A stretch of 64,000 nt of DNA from the NCBI RefSeq assembly GCF_964355755.1, contig NC_092675.1, positions 6,668,312 to 6,732,311 of the forward strand. Reading direction: 5' to 3'. The stretch is from Antedon mediterranea (Eukaryota; Echinodermata; Crinoidea; Comatulida; Antedonidae). The translations under genes were made by a program, and so were the position numbers. Shown piece after piece: positions 1 through 11,400 of this stretch. Every line of letters begins with the position of its first letter. The first letter of the stretch is position 1. The notes under the pieces were generated by a model. It made no database searches, was not told where the DNA came from, and worked only from the letters and a program-made list of their open reading frames with translations.

Positions 1-500
1 AAGATGTATTGTCCATATCAAAGTAATATTAAAGTTGTTCACTTTAAGTCGAAAATTCGAGCCAAAAACAACAAGTTTACGTAATAAACAGGTAAATTAA
101 TTTGATTACATTTTGTCTGGAAAATCGTCGCGAGCGAAAGTAAACAAAGATTTCAAACCACGAGTATGCATTATGCATGATGCTAATTAGGATTGTTTAC
201 AACTCGTCACGGTTGAGAAGGTGTTTTCACACAAATCGCGAGGAAGTTTTATGATTATGCATACAGAGTAGCCAAACAAGAGCAATGCATTATGAGATAT
301 GTTTTTATCAAAAACTTTGACTGGAAGTCAAAGTTATTTTTTGAACAAAAAAACGTCTGTTTTTCAATTAAATGATTTTTTTTCGACTAATTTTTGTGAA
401 AGTTAATAACTATTATGATACTTCAAAATAACACACTTTTTTTCGAAATCTTTTATGTTTTATTTTTTTGGAATTAGTCAAAGGGACAATACATCTTTAA
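1..500. mobile_element. Foldback MITE-like element, family T1 (left end at window edge)
   Basis: The first 14 bases (AAGATGTATTGTCC) are the inverse of the end at 483-498 (GGGACAATACATCTTT). The inner sequence also pairs imperfectly: the stretch near 30-60 with TTCGA and ACTTTAA matches the inverse of 375-425. No reading frame of note lies inside, so it looks like a non-autonomous inverted-repeat element of about 500 bp. Related ends occur at 33737, 47372 and 61111-61130. The extreme left end may lie just outside the window. Confidence 0.6.
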
Positions 501-656
501 TAAACATGTAATATCATATTTGATTGAATTTTACAATGTTGATATACAAAATATATTACTAAAAACCGTAAAAATAAAGTTCATTCAATTGCCTACTAAG
601 GGCGCAATTTATTTACTTTGTTCGTTTCTAAAAACGATTATTTTCGGCGATGTTTG

Positions 657-1733
657 GGGGTGTCACGAAACATCACGAAAGCTAAGACCCCCTAAGACCT
701 AAGATCACGAAACCTAATACCCTATACCCAAGATTACCAATAGTTCTCTTTCGCACCTTGTATTTTAACTGTAAACTTTATCCTGAATACCCCACCTTAG
801 AATTAGATGAAGAAGAATCAATAAATAACAATAATTTTTTTTAATAAGTTGCTGATTATACAGACGTTTTTCGCATACTCAGACTATGTTCAATATTTTA
901 TTTCTATGGAACGCCGAAAGAGCAACATTAATAGAGGGCTAAAAGCTATGTGGAATCCATCTATTTAACTCATTTTTTTGGTGAAAATAATGTTCAATTT
1001 AATATATTTTGTCACTGTCAATACAAATAAAATGTTACTGTTGATACTTTACACAGTTTCTTTAACTTTAAGAATAAATCGACAAATTCATCATATCCCC
1101 TTAGGTCGCCCTTATGACTAGGCCAAGGGTAAGTAGTGATGCTGATTTTAAGATTGATTAATATTCTCTGAAAATAGTATAAGTATCAGCAGCAACATAT
1201 TACAGCATTTTTATTGACAAATTGATAAATTATATTGAACAAATAAACGTGTATTTCACCAATAAATGCATTAAATGTAGACGCATTCCATCGAGTTTTT
1301 AGCCCTCTATTATTGTTGCTCTTTTGGTGCTCCATAGAAACGAAAAGTTGAGTATGCGAAAGTGTGTAAGAAACACGTCTGTAAAATCACCAATTTTTAT
1401 TTATAAATAATACCAAGTATTTATTTGTTACTTTTTATGTTCATAAAAGTACTTATGAGGCCTAATTCTAAGGTGTGGTATTAAGAATAAAGTTAATTTA
1501 GAGTCAAAATACAATGCAGGTACGTGCGAAAGAAAAACACACCCTGAAACCAACACAATGGAGTAAATATATATAAACAAACAAACAAATAAACCGTCCA
1601 GTTTGTTTGTTGTGAAACAAAGGATATATATATATTTATTAAAATTTGTAATCTTAGGTCTTGGGTCTTAGGTTTCGTGATCTTAGATCTTTGGGGTCCT
1701 CAGCTTTCATGATCTTAGGTTTCGTGACACCAT
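657..1733. mobile_element. Long foldback element with imperfect inverted arms
   Basis: The left end reads GGTGTCACGAAAC and the right end is its inverse, GTTTCGTGACACC-like, at 1719-1732. Pairing continues inward for most of the length: the block around 890-950 (TTTCTATGGAACGCC, AGAGGGCTAAAAGCT) matches the inverse of 1290-1340, and 985-1060 matches the inverse of about 1190-1260, so the fold axis is near 1110. The right arm is longer because of an extra AT-rich segment near 1545-1650. The outer ends contain short internal direct repeats (CACGAAACCTAAGATC-like). There is no transposase frame, so it is non-autonomous. Confidence 0.7.
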
Positions 1734-2145
1734 GTTTTGGACCCTATATTTCGAAAACTACAAGTCAGATCTTTATAATTCTTGTATTATTTTATTAATA
1801 TTGATACAAAATATTAATAGGCAATGTATGCTATTAACTGTTAATGTTGCATCGTTATCCCTTGCTAGGTAGTAGGCCTATATACTAGTATATGGGGCCG
1901 GGTCATTAGGAATAATACTCTGGAATATGTATATTATGCATGGCTTAATCCATGACATACTGTAGTTTAGTTTATGATTATATTCTTGTTCTGTACAGTA
2001 GCTCTACAGTATAGACTATATTTACACAAAATGTTTACTACTGATTGTTAAACAAAAATAATTGATATAATAAACCATTATATCTGAAGAAAAAACAATG
2101 TTTGTCAAAGAGTGGCGTTTTTTGTAAGAAATACTTCTTGTTTAG
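1734..2145 (+). other. Sequence upstream of first visible exon of lectin gene A
   Basis: This is AT-rich sequence leading to the acceptor of the first visible lectin exon. I searched it for equivalents of the two 5' exons of gene B (leader exon and short cysteine exon) and found none. Those exons of gene A are presumably left of the window or lost. Confidence 0.5.
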
Positions 2146-2400
2146 TTTGTCAAGAGGGTTGGACATTCGCTGCCGATGCCGAGCGGTGTTACAAAACTGT
2201 AAGTACGTCAACATCATACCTCGAGGCTCAATCAATGTGTAAGCTTGAAAAGGGTTATTTACCAGTGATTGTAAACTCTGACGAATTTAATTACATACGA
2301 AGTGCTGAAGGAACCTGGAAATGGATTGGATATAACGATATAGTATCAGAAGGCACTTTTATGTGGGATGATGAAGATAAAACAAGTTCAACATATACAA
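2146..2400 (+). CDS. Gene A exon: CTLD1, first half
   Basis: The acceptor is TTGTTTAG before 2146 and the donor is GTAAGT at 2401. It encodes CQEGWTFAADAERCYKT with an N-terminal cysteine pair typical of long-form CTLDs, then SMCKLEKGYLPV and the core motif WIGYNDIVSEG. It enters and leaves in phase 1. Confidence 0.85.
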
Positions 2401-5400
2401 GTAAGTAAACGAATCTTATCCTCCCTAGTATTTGCTCGTTTTCTTTGTTCTACATTCTGTTATCCCAATCCACTCATGCAGCTCCTGCCCACTAAGGCGC
2501 ATGATTGGTCATAGCAATAAATAGCAAACTATAGACATCAAATAGCGTAACCATAGATAGCAAGGGAATCGCTGTGCAATTGCTATACTTGATATAACAT
2601 AAATAGCAAACAAATAGCTGTGTAATTGCTATACTTGATATAGCCATAATAGCAAATAAATAGCTGTGCAATTGTTATACTTGATATAGCGATAAATAGC
2701 AAACACATAGCTGTGTAATTGCTATACCTGATATAGCCATAAATAGCAAACAAATAGCTGTGTAAGTGCTATACCATGATATAGCGATAAATAGCATCAA
2801 ATAGCTGTGCAATTGCTATACTTGATATAGCCATAAATAGCAAACAAATAGCTGTGCAATTGTTATACTTGATATAGCCATAAATAGCAAATAAATAGCT
2901 GTGCAATTGTTATACTTGATATAGCCATAAATAGCAAATAAATAGCTGTGCAATTGTTATACTTGATATAGCCATAAATAGCAAATAAATAGCTTGCAAT
3001 TGCTATACTTGATATAGCGATAAATAGCAAACAAATAGCTGTGCAATTGCTATACTTGATATAGCCATAAATAGCAAATAAATAGCTGTGCAATTGTTAT
3101 ACTTGATATAGCCATAAATAGCAAACAAATAGCTGTGTAATTGCTATACTTGATATAGCCCTAAATAGCAAATAAATAGCTGTGCAATTGTTATACTTGA
3201 TATAGCCATAAATAGCAAACAAATAGCTGTGCAATTGCTATACTTGATATAGCCATAAATAGCAAACAAATAGCTGTGCAATTGCTATACTTGATATAGC
3301 CATAAATAGCAATATAAATAGCTGTGCAATTGTTATACTTGATATAGCCATAAATAGCAAACAAATAGCTGTGCAATTGCTATACCATGATATAGCCATA
3401 AATAGCAAATAAATAGCTGTGCAATTGCTATACTTGATATAGCCATAAATAGCAAATAAATAGCTGTGCAATTGCTATACTTGATATAGCCATAAATAGC
3501 AAATAAATAGCTGTGCAATTGTTATACTTGATATAGCATAAATAGCAAATAAATAGCTGTGCAATTGTTATACTTGATATAGCCATAAATAGCAAACAAA
3601 TAGCTGTGCAATTGTTATACTTGATATAGCGATAAATAGCAAATAAATAGCTGTGTAATTGCTATACTTGATATAGCCATAAATAGCAAATAAATAGCTG
3701 TGCAATTGTTATACTTGATATAGCCATAAATAGCAAATAAATAGCTGTGCAATTGCTATACTTGATATAGCCATAAATAGCAAACAAATAGCTGTGCAAT
3801 TGTTATACTTGATATAGCGATAAATAGCAAACAAATAGCTGTGTAAGTGCTATACCATGATATAGCCATAAATAGCAATATAAATAGCTGTGTAATTGCT
3901 ATACTTGATATAGCCATAAATAGCAAACAAATAGCTGTGCAATTGTTATACTTGATATAGCCATAAATAGCAAATAAATAGCTGTGCAATTGCTATACTT
4001 GATATAGCCATAAATAGCAAACAAATAGCTGTTTATATTGCTATTTATGGCTATATCAAGTATAGCAATTGCACAGCTATTTGTTTGCTATTTATGGCTA
4101 TATCAAGTATAGCAATTGCAAGCTATTTATTTGCTATTTATGGCTATATCAAGTATAGCAATTGCACAGCTATTTATTTGCTATTTATGGCTATATCAAG
4201 TATAGCAATTGCACAGCTATTTATTTGCTATTTATGGCTATATCAAGTATAACAATTGCACAGCTATTTGTTTGCTATTTATGGCTATATCAAGTATAGC
4301 AATTACACAGCTATTTATATTGCTATTTATGGCTATATCAAGTATAGCAATTGCACAGCTATTTGTTTGCTATTTATGGCTATATCAAGTATAGCAATTG
4401 CAAGCTATTTATTTGCTATTTATGGCTATATCAAGTATAGCAATTGCACAGCTATTTGTTTGCTATTTATGGCTATATCAAGTATAGCAATTGCAAGCTA
4501 TTTGTTTGCTATTTATGGCTATATCAAGTATAGCAATTACACAGCTATTTATATTGCTATTTATGGCTATATCAAGTATAGCAATTGCACAGCTATTTGT
4601 TTGCTATTTATGGCTATACCAAGTATAGCAATTGCAAGCTATTTATTTGCTATTTATGGCTATATCAAGTATAGCAATTGCAAGCTATTTGTTTGCTATT
4701 TATGGCTATATCAAGTATAGCAATTGCACAGCTATTTATTTGCTATTTATGGCTATATCAAGTATAGCAATTGCACAGCTATTTATTTGCTATTTATACT
4801 GTATTAGAATTCATGTGAATCAAATTGTCACATGATCATGTGATATCTGAATGGACATATCAATATAAGAATTTTAAAAAAGCAGATAAGATTTATTTTA
4901 TTAGCGTTTTATTAGAGAATCTTTATATTGTAGGTTGGAATCCTAATGAACCCAATGGAGGAGGGAGTGAACAATGCGCGATGCTTTATCCTTCATATTC
5001 AGGATGGATTGATATAAGCTGTTATAGTACATCACGCATTGCAATTTGTGAAACAGGTATGTTAGAAAAAAAGACAAAACTGAATGCATGACTGTCTGTG
5101 TTAAAGTTTTCTGTAAAACTTACAGATTGATTTTCGAAGATTATCTTAAGGGAAGATTATTGCAAAGCTGGATAAATTGCTTATTTCTTCAGTTTTAGGA
5201 CAAGTATAAATACCTTTATACCTTTATATGACGAGATTTTTTTCAGCTGCATTTACAGCTATGACATTAGCAGAAACGAGTGAACCTTTTTAATTGTAAT
5301 ATTTAATAACACATTTGATTAACATTATTATTCACCATGAATCATTAGTTTATTTCATATTTTAATGTCAGATCTAACTCCTAGACAGTGGTACCCACGA

Positions 5401-8400
5401 GGTCACAGTATGTACCTGTTCAATATAATATCCCACAATAGGAATCACGCCACAAGTTCGTGTGCAGATGTCGGCGCGCATTTGGTGGTTGTTGGTGATG
5501 TATATGAAAATGATTGGTTAATCACGACGGCAGTTTCTAAAAGGAGTTCCACTCATTGGTGGATAGGATACAATGACATTAGTTCAGAAGGTTCTTTTCA
5601 ATGGCCGGAAACTGGAGAATTCACTACGTATACGCGTACGTATTAACATTATTTAGGCCTATATTGAATGCTTTCTTATCTCATTTACTTACGACGCCTA
5701 TTTATACATAATTATATTTTAAGTCATTCGTCCTCATTCATTTTTATTTGTTTTGTCAATTTTCATTTAGAAATCAGGCGGCATTGTTATTCAGAGTTCA
5801 TATCTTTTGTATATTTGTATATGGTTAACTAATTTGCTAACTTTGTTTAAAAATTATTGTTGTGTTTGAAGCAAGAGCAGGCCTATGTCTATCATGCTTG
5901 ATTGATTGCTTCGAAAAGTAAAACTATTAGTGGCGTATGTCATTCCCACGTTACCTTTTTCCCTACTAAATGGATCCAAGCCCAGGTCTGTTAGGATTCG
6001 CCGTAAAGGACCCATATTGATGACAGCGGGGAGAGAGAGAGGAGAAGAGGTTACCAAGGCTTAAGAGATTGAGAAAACAAAGCTGGATGACATAAGCCGC
6101 CAATATTTTGACTTTTCAACGCATTCAATTCAATTCTTTCAAATCATTTCATTCAAAACATTTTATTCAAAACATTTCATTCAAAACATATCATTTCATA
6201 ACATTTCATTCAAAACATTCAATTCAAAGCCTTTCATTCCAAACATTTCATTCGTATCACGTCATTCAATTCATATCGATGCATTTCATTCACATATCGC
6301 GTCATAAAATGCATATCGAAATGTTGCATAAACGGCGTTTCATAATAATATATAATTTTGGTTATCAAGTTTTACTTAATTTTATAAGATACAGTAAGCA
6401 ATGTTGTTATACTGACATCAATTAATGTATTTTTAGGCTGGGATTCAACTCAGCCCGGAGGTGGCTCTTCTGAAGACGCGGTTTATTTGAGTTATTCATC
6501 TTGGCTTTGGCATGATGTTTCTACTTCAAATGTCTATCCATCAATATGTGAAAAAGGTATAACCTTTTTATTTAAACATTACTTTTGTTTTTATTTTTAC
6601 AAACACATGTAATAGTAGGATTGAATAGAAAACAAATCTGAGGCCTATAGAATAGAAAGTTTATCCTTTGAATAGTGATTAAGTGAGATGATCTTACTTG
6701 GGCCGCCATCCACCAGCAGTAGGCCTACGGTTGGTCAGATGTCAACCTGGCCACCATGATGTATCCATTGACAAGACATATCCATTGATTAATTACTAAC
6801 TTTTTTAGTAGTAATAGCACCAAATGAAAGATTATATTATATTATATACTGTAGTAGTATGCAACTTGCAAAAAAAAAAAGGGTTTAGGCCTTTCTATAT
6901 ATATATTTTTTTAAATTGACATTTCTGTTTTATTTTACTCTTGGGGGTATATACTTTATCACTTGAATTGACCAGTTATCCCAAAATACGCCTATAAATA
7001 TGACATTTATAATACTAATAATTACTACTGGGGCTTATCTACAAACACCTAAAGAAATAATTTGACAAAAGGCCTCAACTACAGCAATTGACCAATTAGA
7101 TAACAGTATGATGAATATATAATTAGGCAGATTAATGCTCTAAGTAGAAAAGCATTTTTCATATATTTTGTCATTAAAAAAAAATTACCTGATCTAAATT
7201 ACATTTATAATTTATTTCAACTAAAGTTACTAAATATTTTTGGTAAATTTTGATCAAAATTCAAACAAAATAATTGCAAAAGTGCCTTGTTTTTGAAGTA
7301 TTTCCCGCCATTTTTAAGTACAAATTATTTAGAATAAGGCTTTATCTGCAATTAGACCCCTCAAAATGAAAAAAAATAATAATTAAAAATTAAAACACGT
7401 TTTGGTCAATTACTCAAAAGTAGCTTTTTGTAGATAGGCCCTTTTCTAAAAGTACGGTAGTATATAGGTATTGAATGGGTATACATATTTCTGGTACTTT
7501 TTCATAGGTATTGAATGGGAATACTATAATAATAAGAGATACTTTGCGACTGACTACCGTATGACAGCCAACGACGGCATAAATGTATGTGCAGACATTG
7601 GAGGGCACCTTGCAGTAATTACTTCAAATGAAGAAAACGCGTTTCTGGTCAACATGATTGAGAAAACTCACAATAGTAAACGAAAGTTTTACATTGGATA
7701 TGTGAGCGACAGCAGTGCGGTCTGGTCCTGGCCAGATTCATCTCAAACAAATTATTCAAGTATGTCATTATTAAAATATGCATAAAATAAAATAGTAATA
7801 ACTGGTGGAGAAACTGTATCCTTCTAATCCAGGGTTCAATCGTAAACGAGTCTTACATAATAGCTGGATATTATACTAAGTCACTAGTACACTATATTGA
7901 TTTTACCAAGTTTACAAAAAGAAATTTCTTCTTATACAAACACTTTTTTTATATATTATTATAATATATTAACATTATTATAATTACTATTATAACAATT
8001 CTTATAGACTGGGCTACGGGTGAAAGCAACTTGGCGTCCGCATGCGCACTCCTGTCTTTAGCCGATGGCCAATGGTACGACGAATCGTGTTCTGGCATTT
8101 ATGGAATCATATGTGAAGATGGTAGGTTTTTTTGGTTTTTCTTACCATATGTTGGTATAGCCTACATGTGGTGTTCAATTTATTTAGTAGTAGAAAATTA
8201 TTTCCGTATTCTAGATTCTAAACGTTGTTTCGCTAAATATTGGTAAAGAGACGTTTTGATAAACATCGCATGTTGATTAAACAAGGCCATATACATGGCT
8301 GCAGTCGCGTGCTCAAATTTGAGTTAGTGTTTACCGACCGACCGACCAACCAACTGACCAATCATTTGACCAACCGATCGACATAGTGAGCTGTAGAGTA

Positions 8401-11400
8401 GAGTAAAAATACTACAGTGGGTGCTGAAATTTGCTTTTAAGGAGAAGGTGTTGATGAAAAAGGAAATCTTATAGATTATCAGAAGAGGTGGCAAGAGGAG
8501 AAAACCAAGGGCTGGAAAGAGAAAGCCCTACATGGAGATTCTTGGAGATGGCTTAGGAATGGTTTTTTGAAGAAGGAGACAAAAGATTTGATACTAGCTG
8601 CTCAAGAACAAGCTTTAAGAACGAATGTGATAAAATACAGTATAGATCAGAAACACCGTTATGTAGATTGTGTGGAAAAGTGAATCAAATATGATGATAT
8701 TAAAGAAAGGTTGTAAAACAGAAATCGGGAAAAAGGATTGACAGTTTTGAAAATGTTAAGCGCGCGTACGCATGCGTTATATGCGCTACGCACGTAATCG
8801 TATTGCTATATAATGATATATGACCTGAAATGTAACAAATTTTATTTAATTGTGGTTCATGCTTCTTGTGAAGATATGATTACAAAAGTGATTTCGTTCG
8901 TTTTGATTGCGCGCCGTGAAAACATAACCACATCGATTCCTGGTCATAAGGAATATACTCTGAAAAATTGACTTAGCTAGATGAAACTGATATCAAGACA
9001 AGGCCATATACAATTTAGTGTTTACCGACCGACCAACCGACCGACATAGTGCGCTGTAGAGTCGCGTTGCACGCGACTAAAAATCAAAACTACCACTGGA
9101 GCGACTCGTAATAAAATACTAACTAATAACAATATAAATAGATAACAACTAGAGACCTGAGGCAAGTCTATTGTCACAAAACAAGACTTTGTTGATGTGG
9201 TGCAGTTTATTTGATATGATATAATTTAATAAAATTGTATGTTGGGTATATACAATTATTATTGTATTATTAGGCCTAAACAAAATTATTATTATTTTAT
9301 TTACCAGATGCATTCTATACAGTAAAAATGTAAATAATGATTTGAACTTTTGTAAGTGTATGCCAATGATGACATACACTTATGCACCAACTTAAACATC
9401 CGAGTAGCCTATCTTTCTAGAAAATACTAACAACGTTGTATCGTTTGCATGCTTTGTTCTCAGAAATACCTTGGATACCATGGCATGATGAAAAGTATTA
9501 CATAAACACAACTCCCATGACCTACGACAGAGCAAGAGAAACGTGCCAACAGTTAGGCGGTGATCTCGTTTCTTATGACACGGTAGAAGAAGAAAAAGTT
9601 GTAGAGAGCCTTCTAGAGCGCACGTCAATAATAACGTCGAAATATAAGAAGGTTTATATCGGCAACCGCAAAGAAGGCGATGTGTTTAAATGGGCACGAA
9701 CTGGCATGGCTAGTACACTGTCAAGTAAGAAAAATACTCTTTTGATACCTTATTTTACCCACAGTATCTCTCTAATATGCCTTCCCAGTAAAAATTCGGG
9801 TTATATTTCATTACTCTCCCAAATCAGAAGCTAATTACTTACTTACTTATATAAAAATGTTTTCTTTTTTCTTTGATAAGAATATCATAAATAAAAAAAA
9901 TAAAAGAATGCTAATATAGTTACTACTATCATTTTATATAAACTGTTATCTAAAGCCCTGTCTACACTATCAAACTTTGTGACAAAAACATGTGATTGCC
10001 CATCATGATGATATTATATCACTACCGTATTTGAGCATATCACTACCATATTTGGTCACACTTTTCTTTGTCAAACTAGTTTGATATTGTAGACAGAGCT
10101 TAAAACTCTATAAATACACTGTCATAGTCCATGTGGTGTGACATAATTGTTGAGGAAAATGTTTGACGATTTATTGTACTGATTCACAAGAAGTGTGATG
10201 ATGATGATCATTGTCATTGTCTTGTGTCTTTTTTCTTAGACTGTGCCACCTTATATTTAACTCATCTTTACTTGCCATAAGACGGTTGTAGTATAACAAC
10301 CGACACGTCATTCTCAACTTTAGTTTTTTTTTCAAAACACATTATATAACTGCAGTTTTTCATTACAACCTTGACTGCAAAGAAAGATGGTTAGGCCTTA
10401 AAAACAACATCACCATCAGTTAACAAAACAGCAGAAACATTTTAGGAAGAGCAACACCGTAAGCAACACCAACATAAACAACAGGTGTAGGAGCAGAATC
10501 AGTCGCATTACATCGTAAACATTTTATTAAAAGGTTATAAAAAAAACTTGTAACGATTCCAGTAGTGGAGCTTAGAGAGTGGAATTGAAAGAGTCGTGAG
10601 TTACAGCCCTGGCACTAGGTCAGATATCCCTGAACCTTGGGATTGGAAGAAGCCAGACACGTTAAGAGCCAAGCTACAGTCACTCAAAGAGCAGCAACAG
10701 AACACAACATGAACATTCTCAGACAAAACACCACCTTCTGTAGCAACAGCAGAACCAATCAACATCATCAATTATAAAAATAAAACAGCAGCAACAAAAA
10801 TGATCAAATTATGTTTTTCTCAATTTTACAGGTTGGTGTTCAGGGGAGCCATCCGGGGGAAGTGAATACTGCACAGAGTATGTGAGTGAATCGGATTGTT
10901 ACAATGATATTAGTTGTTCTGTTTTTCGAGCCAGCGTTTGTGAAGTTGGTAAGCTTTAATCTAATAAACTTTTTTTCATGATTATTACGTCAAAAATATA
11001 GCTTGATAATATAATGATATGATGGTTAAAATAGTTGGAATGTAAGATTGCATGAGTTTGTCTCGTTTCTGTACTTATTTAGCTTGCTACACCTGGAAGG
11101 ACAAGATTCAAATTTGTTTAATTCAATTGAATTTCTTTTTATTTCGGAAATATCATCCATATTAATAAACTTATAAACAGAAAAAGAAAAATCGTAAACT
11201 CTAAACTTAAGTATATAGAATGCTTCTCCATCTACAATACATTTTGGAGTTAAACGTGGTTCCCACTAGCGACGCAACACAAGGAAGTAACGCAACGCAA
11301 GTGAATTGACCAATCACAAGCGATGGCTTATTCGCTTGTGATTGCTAAACTGTCTATAACTTCGCTTGTCATTGGTTAAAACGCTTGCGTTGCGTTTACG

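Noticed and set aside
2506-4797. CRISPR array
   Set aside because: Units follow each other without unique spacers, the array flips orientation, and the surroundings are eukaryotic split genes.
2863-4835. Several frames with SYLFAIYGYIKYSNCTAI repeats on both strands
   Set aside because: Products of the 47-bp satellite; three units return to the same frame, which gives a repetitive peptide without other support.
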